A program made the translations under genes and the position numbers. Shown one piece after another: positions 7,569 through 16,766 of a stretch of DNA of 64,000 bases (its first letter is position 1; the number at the start of each line of letters is the position of its first letter). Below the pieces are notes generated by a model that was not told the origin of the DNA, ran no database searches, and saw nothing but the letters and a program-made list of their open reading frames with translations. This DNA comes from Saprospiraceae bacterium (GTDB lineage: Bacteria; Bacteroidota; Bacteroidia; Chitinophagales; Saprospiraceae): positions 1,922,001 through 1,986,000 of the forward strand of contig JAWKLJ010000001.1 in NCBI GenBank assembly GCA_041392805.1. Direction: 5' to 3'.

Positions 7569-10370
7569 ATGCAGAATGGTGATTTTTTCCAGCGATTTCG
7601 GAAAAATAGTGTGCTTACCCCTAAGGTTACAAAATCACCTAAAGTATTCTTCCAAATCATGGAAGATGATTATGGGGCATATGTTAAACCAGTGGATGAT
7701 AAAGGAGGAGCGTTGGAAGTCAGTTACCTGAATTATAGTGGAGCAGAACGGAATGTCCTTCGTTCATTAAGCCAGATACAGGAAAAAAACAACTTCGTCA
7801 TTGATTGGGAAAAACCGAATGGGCATGTTTATTTGAATGACTTTCAATACCTGATGGGGCAATTACGCCATTGTAAAAATGTTGTCGATGCCACAATGAA
7901 GCCCTTGGCATTCGATGATGAAATGGGATTTGTCAAAGTCATTATTCAAGCCTTGGTTGCTCCAAAAGAAGGACAATATAGGAGTCAAATAGTGGTGCAA
8001 AACCGAGCTGGACAACATCCTGATTTTACGATGTTGACAGAAGAGGCTGTATTATTGACCGAGCAAAGTCTGGTAATAGATATTCCTCCCTTGGGCGCCA
8101 ACTTCAACCAACTCAAGTATTTTAATACAACGGTTGAAGAAAAAAAACTGGGACTTTTTCTTTCCTTGCTCTTTTCTTACCACGACAATGTAAAACTTAA
8201 CTTCTTAGATTATCAGTTGAGCTATACGGCTGATGCCATAGCGGCACAGCCTAGCCTTATTTTTGAAAAAGTCGATGAAGATAATGCGCTTTATATGCGG
8301 GTGGCACAGGTATTACCCGAATTCCCTGTTGATACGCTGGAGACTTTTGACTTGTATCGCTACGCCAGTATTAGCGAAATGGAACAACACGTTACGGTTA
8401 AGTTTATTGAACAAGCTCCCCTTCAGCAAATTACGGAGCACCTTTCCAAACTTTTAAAACCAAAGAGAAAAAGAGGCGAAGAAAACACCATTGAGGGCAA
8501 CTTATTCCAGGAAGGGAGCCTTTTCATTTTACCTAGCGACCTGGCGGCCTACTTCATTTATGAAACCCTCCCAACCTTATTAGGCGAGTTTCAAATTTTT
8601 GGCGCAGAGAAACTGCGCAATTATAAAGTCAAAGCCAGCTTGCCTAAATTGTCGCTAAACCTTAGTCATGGCATCGACTTCCTGGAGGGAGAGGCCACCC
8701 TCGACTTTGAGGGGGAAGTAATTGGACTATTCGATGCCTTGGCGCAGTTAAAAAAACAAAAATACATTCTACTCAGTGATGGCTCCCATGCCTTGGTGAA
8801 TACGGAATATATCCGCCGCTTGGAACGGATTTTCCAAAAAAAAGGAAATAAGGTACAACTCTCTTTTTTTGATCTTCCTTTGGTCGACGATTTACTGGAA
8901 GAACAGCTAAAAACAGGGGTTTTTAAAAAATCCAGGGCCATTTTTGAAGGATTTAATGACTTGGCCAAAAAAAAAGCAAAACTCCCTTCTTTAAACGCGA
9001 CGCTGCGCCCTTACCAAAAACAAGGCTATAAATGGCTCCAGTATTTATATGAACAGCAATTAGGTGGTTGCCTGGCAGATGACATGGGCCTGGGGAAAAC
9101 GCTGCAAACTATTGCGCTATTGGCGACCATTTATCCTGAAGAAAAAGCGCCGACGCTAATTGTTATGCCGCGCAGTTTGCTGTTTAATTGGAAACAGGAA
9201 GTCCTGAAGTTTGCGCCCCAAATGTCTACTTTTACTTTTTATGGTCATCAACGAGATTGGGAGGAGGCCCAAAAGAACAACCTGATCCTAACCACCTATG
9301 GGGTCATGCGCAGTGAAATAGAACAGTTAAAGGACATTTCTTTTCACTATCTGATACTGGATGAATCACAAAACATCAAAAATATCCAGGCTCAAACCAC
9401 CAAAGCAGCTATGCTCCTGAAAGCCAAACACCGGCTTGCACTCAGCGGTACACCCATCGAAAACAACCTGGCTGAGCTTTATTCCTTATTCCGCTTTCTT
9501 AACCCCGCCATGTTTGGTAGCTTGCGGCAATTTAATGAAGACTACTTATCTCCCATCCAAAAGGAGAATGATCAAAATGTGACCCGAGAGTTGCGCAAAA
9601 AAATCTATCCTTTTATATTACGACGATTGAAAAAGGACGTCTTACAAGATTTGCCGGATAAAGTAGAACAGATCATCTATGTCGAGATGTCCGACGAACA
9701 AAAAAAGCTGTATGAACAAAGACGGCAATTTTATCAAGTGGCCATCCAGCAACAAATTGCCAGCCAGGGTTTGCAACAAAGTCGTTTCTTCATTTTCCAG
9801 GCACTCAATGAATTGCGACAAATCGCCTCTATTCCTGAGAACCTCAGCGACGACAAAATAGCCTCCCCGAAACGGGAATTGCTGGAAGAGCAACTGAATG
9901 ACACCATAGCCAATGGGCACAAAGCCCTTATTTTTGTCAATTACCTCAATGCTATTGAATTGATTAGCCAACAGCTAGAGGAGATGGGCGTCGATTTTGT
10001 CAGTATGACGGGGGCTACCAGAAACCGGGAAATATTGGTTGATCGTTTCCAAAACGACCCGCAATGCAAGGTCTTTTTAATGACCTTGAAAACGGGGGGT
10101 ACAGGCCTCAACCTTACCGCAGCAGACACCGTTTTCATCTTTGATCCGTGGTGGAATGTGGCAGCCGAAACCCAGGCCATCGACCGGGCCCACCGCATCG
10201 GTCAATTGCAAAAAGTAATGGCTTATAAATTTATTACCCAGGATACCATTGAAGAGAAAATCATCTTACTGCAACAACGCAAAAAGGAATTATTTGATAG
10301 CATCATTTCTACGGATAGTGGTGCACTCAAATCTATGACCGAAGAAGATATTAATTATATTCTAGGATAG
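7569..10370 (+). CDS. SNF2-family DEAD/DEAH-box helicase
   Basis: An ATP-driven DNA translocase of the SWI2/SNF2 type, 933 residues, soluble. The N-terminal about 470 residues are unrecognised. Motif I is LADDMGLGKTLQT near residue 505, followed by the DEAH-type box LDESQNI, motif III LALSGTPIENNLAELYSLF, and a C-terminal helicase half with MTLKTGGTGLNLTAADTV and QAIDRAHRIGQ. ATG 7569 was preferred to a TTG 21 bp upstream. Only 13 bp separate it from the next gene, so the two are probably co-transcribed. The role may be chromosomal repair, transcription recycling or defence; sequence alone does not decide. Confidence 0.9.
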   Translation: MQNGDFFQRFRKNSVLTPKVTKSPKVFFQIMEDDYGAYVKPVDDKGGALEVSYLNYSGAERNVLRSLSQIQEKNNFVIDWEKPNGHVYLNDFQYLMGQLRHCKNVVDATMKPLAFDDEMGFVKVIIQALVAPKEGQYRSQIVVQNRAGQHPDFTMLTEEAVLLTEQSLVIDIPPLGANFNQLKYFNTTVEEKKLGLFLSLLFSYHDNVKLNFLDYQLSYTADAIAAQPSLIFEKVDEDNALYMRVAQVLPEFPVDTLETFDLYRYASISEMEQHVTVKFIEQAPLQQITEHLSKLLKPKRKRGEENTIEGNLFQEGSLFILPSDLAAYFIYETLPTLLGEFQIFGAEKLRNYKVKASLPKLSLNLSHGIDFLEGEATLDFEGEVIGLFDALAQLKKQKYILLSDGSHALVNTEYIRRLERIFQKKGNKVQLSFFDLPLVDDLLEEQLKTGVFKKSRAIFEGFNDLAKKKAKLPSLNATLRPYQKQGYKWLQYLYEQQLGGCLADDMGLGKTLQTIALLATIYPEEKAPTLIVMPRSLLFNWKQEVLKFAPQMSTFTFYGHQRDWEEAQKNNLILTTYGVMRSEIEQLKDISFHYLILDESQNIKNIQAQTTKAAMLLKAKHRLALSGTPIENNLAELYSLFRFLNPAMFGSLRQFNEDYLSPIQKENDQNVTRELRKKIYPFILRRLKKDVLQDLPDKVEQIIYVEMSDEQKKLYEQRRQFYQVAIQQQIASQGLQQSRFFIFQALNELRQIASIPENLSDDKIASPKRELLEEQLNDTIANGHKALIFVNYLNAIELISQQLEEMGVDFVSMTGATRNREILVDRFQNDPQCKVFLMTLKTGGTGLNLTAADTVFIFDPWWNVAAETQAIDRAHRIGQLQKVMAYKFITQDTIEEKIILLQQRKKELFDSIISTDSGALKSMTEEDINYILG

Positions 10371-10383
10371 TTTAAATAACATC

Positions 10384-12213
10384 GTGGAGAATAAGCATAA
10401 GCAGCTCAGCAAGATTAACCAAGTCCTTTCGGGAATTTATACCCAAGTCCAGCTAAAAAATTGCCTACAGCCTTATACGGCGCTGTTTGTTAAAAAAAAT
10501 TATGCCTTTTTAAAGAAAAAAGGCATCAATGATGACTTCTTGGACCTTATAAGGATAAAAACATTACACAAAACCCTACTCACCCAATTTTGCAGCATTC
10601 CCTTTTTTGACAAAGAGTGCTTCCTCCTTTTCAAAGCCTCTCTTCCAGCGGACGTACAGGTGCTCTTCGACGAACTTTTTTGGAGGGACACTATGCATCA
10701 AAAGGAAATTGAGCGCCAATTTGGGATACAGATATGCCTGACTAAAGAAAACAAAACCAAGTATCATACTTTTATCCAAAAGGATCTTAAAGCTGAATTT
10801 TATTTCTTCCAAGTGGTGGAGGATTACACCTGGAGCTATCAATCTGGCAGGTCTTTCATCCTTTTTATCCATCCGGATATGAAGGAAATGTTGCTTCCTT
10901 TTATTGACCTTCCTGCAGCGGCGGACCTGGTCCCCCTCGACAAGGTCGAAACGGACCTCTTGCGATACGAGCAGGGCGATCAATTTATCCTTTCAGAACT
11001 GCCCCGCATTTACTTGTACCTCCATCAAGGATTGCTAAAATTTACGCTTTCAGGACGCCCTGTACTCTCCAGCCTGAATGGCATGCAGAAGAAATTGAAG
11101 CTGGCGGAGTTTTATCCAGAAGAAAACAACAAATGGCTAAAGACTTTAAGAACTAACCTGATGGCAGGATTGGTCGGCAGCGGTGAAAAAACCCAAATTG
11201 CCGTTGACCCTTTAAAAATGCTGCAAGCCTTTTTTCCTAAATTATATATTGAAGAATTTTATGCCTTCCACACCCTTTTTAACTTTCTAAAGGGCGTTGA
11301 TAGAATAGAGGAATATCACTTGAATGATCGCAGTGAACATGACCAATGGAAACTGCTAAACAATCTTGTGCCCGATAAATGGTATGCTATTGATAATATT
11401 GTCGAATATGCCAAATACCACTTAATTACAACCAAGGTGGTCCGCCCTTACGAAGCGGAACAATACCTATATAACGAATACGAAGCAGACTCAGACTACG
11501 GATATGCTTATAAGCAAAAATTTTATGTCACTAAAGAAAAGTACCGACAATTCATCGAAATCCCACTCCTAAAAGGCAGTTTTTTCTTATTTGCAGCCAT
11601 GGGCTTAGTCGATATCGCCTACCAAAAACCTAATGCGGAGGTGATGGGCCAAACCTGCGATTCACCGTATGATGGCTTGCGATTTGTTAGGCTCTCCAAA
11701 CTAGGTGCCTTCCTGACGGGCAAGGCCCCTACCTATTCGCCGCCCGAAACGATTCAGCAGCAAACGCTTAAATTATCGCCAGCCGCTTTGCTGATTATCG
11801 CAGATGGCAACCCAGACCACAATGCCATTTTATTAGAGCCTTTTGCAGAGAAAGTCGATGATCGCCACTACAAGGTGACGTATGAACATTTTTTCGTCAA
11901 TTGCCAATCGAAAAAAGAATTACAGTCTAAAATTCAACAATTCAAACAGTATTTCCCCATGGAGCTTCCCCCCAACTGGGAAGCTTTTTTCAAGGAGCTA
12001 GAGCAAAAACTGGACCCCTTGGAAAAACCCAAAGAACTGTATGTATTTAAAATATCGCCAGATAACACCGGTCTAATCCAACTCCTCGCCCGAGACCCAC
12101 AATTGAGGCAAATGACGCTAAAAGCAGAGGATTACCATATCCTGATCCCCAAAACCGAATGGGCAGCTTTTAAAAAACGCCTGCGCTCATTTGGTTATCT
12201 TTTGACGAAGTAG
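10384..12213 (+). CDS. Large hypothetical protein linked to SNF2 helicase
   Basis: 609 residues, GTG start 13 bp after the helicase stop, so very likely its operon partner. No signal peptide, membrane segment or familiar catalytic motif was recognised. The protein is rich in Lys, Leu, Phe and Tyr, and looks like a mixed α/β intracellular protein. The C-terminal 150 residues (DGNPDHNAILLEPFAEKVDD onward) look like a separate domain. The direct linkage makes a joint function with the helicase the best guess. Confidence 0.75.
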   Translation: MENKHKQLSKINQVLSGIYTQVQLKNCLQPYTALFVKKNYAFLKKKGINDDFLDLIRIKTLHKTLLTQFCSIPFFDKECFLLFKASLPADVQVLFDELFWRDTMHQKEIERQFGIQICLTKENKTKYHTFIQKDLKAEFYFFQVVEDYTWSYQSGRSFILFIHPDMKEMLLPFIDLPAAADLVPLDKVETDLLRYEQGDQFILSELPRIYLYLHQGLLKFTLSGRPVLSSLNGMQKKLKLAEFYPEENNKWLKTLRTNLMAGLVGSGEKTQIAVDPLKMLQAFFPKLYIEEFYAFHTLFNFLKGVDRIEEYHLNDRSEHDQWKLLNNLVPDKWYAIDNIVEYAKYHLITTKVVRPYEAEQYLYNEYEADSDYGYAYKQKFYVTKEKYRQFIEIPLLKGSFFLFAAMGLVDIAYQKPNAEVMGQTCDSPYDGLRFVRLSKLGAFLTGKAPTYSPPETIQQQTLKLSPAALLIIADGNPDHNAILLEPFAEKVDDRHYKVTYEHFFVNCQSKKELQSKIQQFKQYFPMELPPNWEAFFKELEQKLDPLEKPKELYVFKISPDNTGLIQLLARDPQLRQMTLKAEDYHILIPKTEWAAFKKRLRSFGYLLTK

Positions 12214-12232
12214 CAAGGGCCGAAACCGAGCA

Positions 12233-12280
12233 GTCAGGGGGTGATTAAACCTTGTTCTCCTCAGCTGAATCACCCCCTGA
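12233..12280. terminator. Strong hairpin between convergent genes
   Basis: GTCAGGGGGTGATT at 12233-12246 pairs perfectly with 12267-12280 across a 20-nt loop. It lies between the plus-strand hypothetical gene (stop 12213) and the minus-strand Asp-box gene (stop 12295), where a bidirectional terminator is expected. There is no clear T-run on either side, so it may also simply protect mRNA 3' ends. Confidence 0.55.
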
Positions 12281-12294
12281 CTACGTGCGACGGA

Positions 12295-15200
12295 CTAAGG
12301 AAGCGCATTTTCCTTCAATTGCTCCAAAAGTTCTTTCAGCTCGGCATAACGATCCACAGCATCCTTACCTGGCTTTTGGTCGGCGCGGTTGAGCATCGAG
12401 GCGAGGTAGCTGATCTGATCCAGCAGCATAGGCTGCATGTAGCGGCCTTCCTCCGTGACAAGCACTTTTTCTTTGGCATCCAGGGCCTCTTTTTCTTTTT
12501 GTAGCCGCTTTTTATCTTTGGCACCCGTGGCTTTTTCCATAGCCGTACTCACTTCCTTTTTACGCTGCTTGATTTGATCGGCCAATTGCCGAGATTCGTT
12601 TTGCAGCTGCACTATTTTTAAGGTCAAGGTTTCTTGTTCCTTAAGGTCAGCTAACTTGACACCCGACTGTTCCAATCTGGGATCTATTTTAATCGTGGCG
12701 CTCTGCTCCCATTGTTGGCCTGCATGTTTAAGTCTTAAGCTATAATTGCCGGGAGCGACTAAAGGGCCTCCTCTGCCTCGGCCAGACTCACCTTCGGGGC
12801 CAGGGTGCCGCATATTCCAGGAAAAGCGATGAAGCCCTTTGGCGTTTTTAAGCTTGGGGTTGCCTTTGGGAAGAAAAAAGCCGGTGCTCATGCTGCGCTC
12901 ACCATCCTGTTGGCCTTCCTCGGGGTTGCCGCTACTAAAGCGCTGAATAACAATTCCTTTATCATCCAAGATTTCCAATAACAAGTCGCCATCTATTTTT
13001 TCTGGCAAGTAATAATCGATATCCAAGGCAGGGTTGGGATATTCTACCCCACCTTCGGAAGGTCCGAATCCACCGCCATAACGCATGCGGTAAGCGGGTC
13101 TAGGCTTGAATAATTGGATAGTTGCCAAGGCTTGATCCGCAGGCATTTGGTGGAGGACACTCAAGTTATCCATGATCCAAAAAGAACGGCCCATGGTGGA
13201 GATCACCAGGTCTTGCTGGTGCACCTTGATATCCGTAACGGGAGTAATGGGAAGATTTTGCTGGAAAGGCATCCAATTTTTTCCATCATCAAAAGAAATA
13301 AATAACCCAAACTCCGTCCCAGCATACAAAAGGCCCTCGCGATCAGGGTCTTCTCTGACCACCCGCACCGGATAATCCGCAGGAATGCCATTGTTGCCTG
13401 TCGAAAGCAGGGTCCATGATTTTCCATAGTCCGTTGTACGATAAATATAGGGTTTCCAATCGCCCAGTTGATACCGCAAGGAAGTGAAATAGGCTTTACC
13501 TGCCTGATGAGGGGAGGGCTCGACACAATCGATCCGGCCACCTCCTGGCAAATCTTTTGGCGTCACTTTTTCCCATTGTTTACCTCCATTTTTTGTCACA
13601 TGCACCGGCCCGTCATTGGCTCCCACCCAAATAACTCCTTCTGCTACCGTGGACTCTCGTATGGCATAGATGGTACTATAATATTCCTCGCCGGTAACAT
13701 CCCGTGTGATGGGGCTGCCGGAAATCACCTGCTTATTGGGTTCAAACGCGGTCAAATCAGGGGAAATAATCTCCCAGGTCACCCCGTCATCCGTCGTTTT
13801 GTGCACATATTGTGAGGTATGATAGACGACGTCCGGATTGTGTGGCGAAACGTGGATAGGCGAAACGCGCTGAAAGCGGAATTTCAAATCTTTGGGATTA
13901 TGCCCATAAATATTTCCTGCACCTACATAATATTGTTTTTCCTGTCCCGTCCGTTTGTCATATACGCCAAACCGACCTTTGCAGTTGGCATAAACGATAT
14001 CCGGGTTTCCAGGCTTAGGAACGACGGGCCCTGTCTCACATCCTCCAACTTCCATCCAAAAGCTGGTGGCCCCTCCAATTGCACTATACGGTGGTAAATT
14101 GGGAATAGCAATGGTTGAATTGTCTTGTTGACCAGCGTACACCCAATACGGGAATTGGTCATCGACCTCTACCTGATACAATTCCGCTGTCGGTTGATTG
14201 TCTTGTGTCGACCAGGTTTGTCCGCCATTCAAACTCACATTGACCCCGCCATCATTGGCCTGAATACACAAATTAGAGTCTTGTGGATTAATCCATATTT
14301 CGTGATTATCACCGTGTGGCGTTCGCTTTCTCTGCCAGGTTTTTCCCCCATCGGTCGATTTGTGAAAACCCGTTGCAGATACGAATAAGGTATTGGGATC
14401 CTGTGGATTGATATCGAGGTTGCAGTAATAAAAAGGCCTATCCAGGAGTGCCTTTTCGGTGCTGACTAAAGCAAAGGTTTCCCCTCTATCCGTTGAGCGG
14501 TACACCCCGCCCTCTCCTTCCAGGGCCTCAATCAAGGCATACACAATCGTAGGGTCGGCAGGAGAAATGGCCAGGTCACTTTTACCAAATAATCCTTTGG
14601 GCAAGCCATTGGTCAATTTCTTCCAGGTATCGCCACCATCTTCCGATTTATAGATCCCGCCTTCTTGGCCACCACTGATAATGGTCCAGGGCCTTCGCTC
14701 GGCCCGCCACATGGAAGCATAGATTATGTTTGGGTTATCTGGACTAATTTCCAAGTCAACGGCCCCTGTGGTATCTGATACAAACAATACCTGCTCCCAG
14801 TTTTGTCCGCCATCCTTGGTCCGATAGACCCCTCGCTCCGGGTTGGCATTAAAGGCTTGTCCGATGGCAGCCACAAAAACCGTATTGGGGTCCGTAGGAT
14901 GCACTTCAACGGCTCCAATTTGTCCCGTTTTTGTCAAACCAATATGGGTCCAGCTTTTACCCGCATTGGTCGACTTGTATACGCCCTTGCCGGTTATCAC
15001 ATTGCTACGAATTCCATCAGAACCCGTTCCTACATAAATGATTTTTTCATCCGAAGGGGCTACCCTGATGGCACCAATAGATGGCGTATTAAAAAAGCCA
15101 TCAGATATATTGCGCCAATTGGCGCCATAATCGGTGGTTTTCCACACACCGCCCCCAGTACTGCCCATATAAAAGGTAGCTTTCTGGCGTTCCACCCCAG

Positions 15201-15369
15201 CTACTGCTGTTACCCGTCCACCCCTAGTCGGCCCGATATTCCGAAAGTTCAAATCGGAAAAGAGTGCTTCAGGTTTGGCTGCTTCCTTGGTAGCTGTTTG
15301 CGCTTGCAAAGCCCATCCATAGAAACAAAGGAGTGAGAGCAAAAAAAAACGACCAAAGTGTTTTTTCAT
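12295..15369 (-). CDS. Secreted Asp-box/sortilin-like β-propeller protein
   Basis: 1024 residues, starting with a signal peptide ending near LQAQT. About 700 residues then form a long series of BNR/Asp-box repeats of the type STDRGETF, KSEDGGDTW and KSTDGGKTW, as in sortilin (VPS10) and glycosyl-hydrolase-like propellers. The C-terminal third has a Gly/Pro-rich region (GRGRGGPLVAPGNYSL) like a FlgD-type Ig fold, then a charged coiled-coil (QIKQRKKEVSTAMEKA). Such exported proteins of about 1000 residues are frequent in Bacteroidota. They are often labelled glycosyl hydrolase, but no catalytic residues are evident. It lies 79 bp downstream of the LytTR regulator on the same strand. Confidence 0.85.
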   Translation of the reverse strand: MKKHFGRFFLLSLLCFYGWALQAQTATKEAAKPEALFSDLNFRNIGPTRGGRVTAVAGVERQKATFYMGSTGGGVWKTTDYGANWRNISDGFFNTPSIGAIRVAPSDEKIIYVGTGSDGIRSNVITGKGVYKSTNAGKSWTHIGLTKTGQIGAVEVHPTDPNTVFVAAIGQAFNANPERGVYRTKDGGQNWEQVLFVSDTTGAVDLEISPDNPNIIYASMWRAERRPWTIISGGQEGGIYKSEDGGDTWKKLTNGLPKGLFGKSDLAISPADPTIVYALIEALEGEGGVYRSTDRGETFALVSTEKALLDRPFYYCNLDINPQDPNTLFVSATGFHKSTDGGKTWQRKRTPHGDNHEIWINPQDSNLCIQANDGGVNVSLNGGQTWSTQDNQPTAELYQVEVDDQFPYWVYAGQQDNSTIAIPNLPPYSAIGGATSFWMEVGGCETGPVVPKPGNPDIVYANCKGRFGVYDKRTGQEKQYYVGAGNIYGHNPKDLKFRFQRVSPIHVSPHNPDVVYHTSQYVHKTTDDGVTWEIISPDLTAFEPNKQVISGSPITRDVTGEEYYSTIYAIRESTVAEGVIWVGANDGPVHVTKNGGKQWEKVTPKDLPGGGRIDCVEPSPHQAGKAYFTSLRYQLGDWKPYIYRTTDYGKSWTLLSTGNNGIPADYPVRVVREDPDREGLLYAGTEFGLFISFDDGKNWMPFQQNLPITPVTDIKVHQQDLVISTMGRSFWIMDNLSVLHQMPADQALATIQLFKPRPAYRMRYGGGFGPSEGGVEYPNPALDIDYYLPEKIDGDLLLEILDDKGIVIQRFSSGNPEEGQQDGERSMSTGFFLPKGNPKLKNAKGLHRFSWNMRHPGPEGESGRGRGGPLVAPGNYSLRLKHAGQQWEQSATIKIDPRLEQSGVKLADLKEQETLTLKIVQLQNESRQLADQIKQRKKEVSTAMEKATGAKDKKRLQKEKEALDAKEKVLVTEEGRYMQPMLLDQISYLASMLNRADQKPGKDAVDRYAELKELLEQLKENALP

Positions 15370-15447
15370 AACTAGATCAGTCTAAAGTTTAAGTAATGCT
15401 TTAAGATAAAACTTTGGGAGTATAGTAAAAATATTAATGGCGAAAAT

Positions 15448-16200
15448 CTAACGATTCATCCATTCTTTGAACAATGGACACCTGGCTTTACTGATAATTA
15501 CTTTTTCTGTAACGGGAGGGTGAAGTTCGAGTAAAAGTCGACCATTAAAATAAAGGTGAACAGCCCTTATGCTTCGCCTGGAAACTAGCCATTGCCGATT
15601 GGCCCTAAAAAATTGCCGAGGGTCAAGTTGTGCTTCCAACAGTTCTAGTTTTTGCTCCACCAGTAGTTTTTTATGGTTAAATGTCCCCACAAAAACTTGT
15701 GCATTTTCGACCATAAAATAGGCACAATCCGCGACGTGTAGGGGAATCAACTGGTCTCGAAAAGGGAGTAAAAAAGATTGCCGAAAGGGCTTGGGTTGTG
15801 ATTGCTGAAATAAGGCTAGCATTTGTTGCATTTGTCCCTTTCCAATGACTTGTTTCTTATATTTTTCCAAAGCAAAGGCCAAGGCTTCCTTGTTAATCGG
15901 CTTGAGTAGATAGTCTATACTATTTACCTTGAATGCCTGGATGGCAAATTCCTCATATGCCGTGGTAAATATCACCGGAAAATCGACTGCCACTTGTTCA
16001 AAAACTTCAAAAGAAGAACCATCTGCCAGTCGGATATCAAAAAAGCCGAGTGCTGGAGCCGGATGCGTATTCAGCCATTCCACGGTCTCAGCTACGCTGT
16101 CCAATTCCGCCAGGATTACCGCCTCGGGGACTAGTTCCTTGAGCATCGTCCGCAAGTTTTGCGCAGCGCCGTATTCATCTTCAACCAGAATGATTTGCAA
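15448..16200 (-). CDS. LytTR-family response regulator
   Basis: 250 residues. The receiver domain at the N-terminus has the acidic pair VEDE and phospho-acceptor Asp55 in FFDIRLADGS, then TTAYEEFAIQAFKVNSIDYLLKP. The C-terminal LytTR DNA-binding domain covers about 145-250, with RQFFRANRQWLVSRRSI. It is the natural partner of the LytS-like kinase upstream at 16751-17812. Unusually, the two are separated by a 0.5-kb repeat array. Confidence 0.93.
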   Translation of the reverse strand: MQIILVEDEYGAAQNLRTMLKELVPEAVILAELDSVAETVEWLNTHPAPALGFFDIRLADGSSFEVFEQVAVDFPVIFTTAYEEFAIQAFKVNSIDYLLKPINKEALAFALEKYKKQVIGKGQMQQMLALFQQSQPKPFRQSFLLPFRDQLIPLHVADCAYFMVENAQVFVGTFNHKKLLVEQKLELLEAQLDPRQFFRANRQWLVSRRSIRAVHLYFNGRLLLELHPPVTEKVIISKARCPLFKEWMNR

Positions 16201-16261
16201 GATTTATTGATTTATGATTTTTGACTTTGGACATATTTCCCCGCCAACTTCTGCATTCCCC

Positions 16262-16766
16262 TCAGCAACTGACTCCTCTCACCTGCCACACCTCAGCCAC
16301 TTATCACTTACCCCCCCCCGTCAACTGACCCCTCTCACCCACCACACCCCAGCGACTTATCACTTACACCCCCCCCGTCAACTGACCCCTCTCACCTGCC
16401 ACACCTCAGCGACTTATCACTTACACACACCCCCCCGTCAACTGACCCCTCTCACCCGCCACACCTCAGCGACTTACAACTTACAACCTCCCACTGCCAA
16501 TTCCCCGCGACTTACAACCTCCCCTAGCCACACCCCCGAAAAAAACCTACAACCCCTATCAATCAAAATGGTAATGTCAATCAAAATCAAAATGCTCAGC
16601 GACAGACCCCTCTCCCAAGCCATTGCCTCGCTAACTTCCTTCTGCATTTCCCTCAGCAACTGACCCCTCTCTCCTGCCACACCTCAGCGACTTATCACTT
16701 ACACCCCCCCGTCAACTGACTCCTATCACCCGCCACACCTCAGCGACTTATCACTTACACCCCCCG
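16262..16766. repeat. C-rich tandem repeat array (unit about 55-60 bp)
   Basis: Clear units run 16262-16320, 16321-16377, 16378-16437, a degenerate one from 16438, then 16653-16711 and 16712-16766. Each unit begins TCA(A/G)CAACTGACYCCT or TCAACTGACYCCT, continues through CAGCGACTTATCACTTACA and ends in a run of 5-9 C. The middle part also holds AATCAAAATG motifs (about 16560-16595). On the transcribed (minus-sense) RNA of the kinase-regulator operon the array is G-rich, with G5-G9 runs each unit. The last unit forms the final codons and stop of the kinase gene. Units abut without spacers, so this is not a CRISPR array. Confidence 0.85.

Noticed and set aside
14803..15336. 177-residue antisense frame in the Asp-box gene
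   Set aside because: No recognisable domain or start context; the opposite strand encodes a clear secreted repeat protein.
16214..16663. 149-residue open frame on the plus strand in the C-rich array, rich in Pro, Thr and His
   Set aside because: It is read through tandem DNA repeats, has low-complexity sequence, and lies antisense to the kinase-regulator operon.
16262..16766. Possible CRISPR array
   Set aside because: Units of about 58 bp follow each other directly with no spacers of constant length, and no cas genes are seen.
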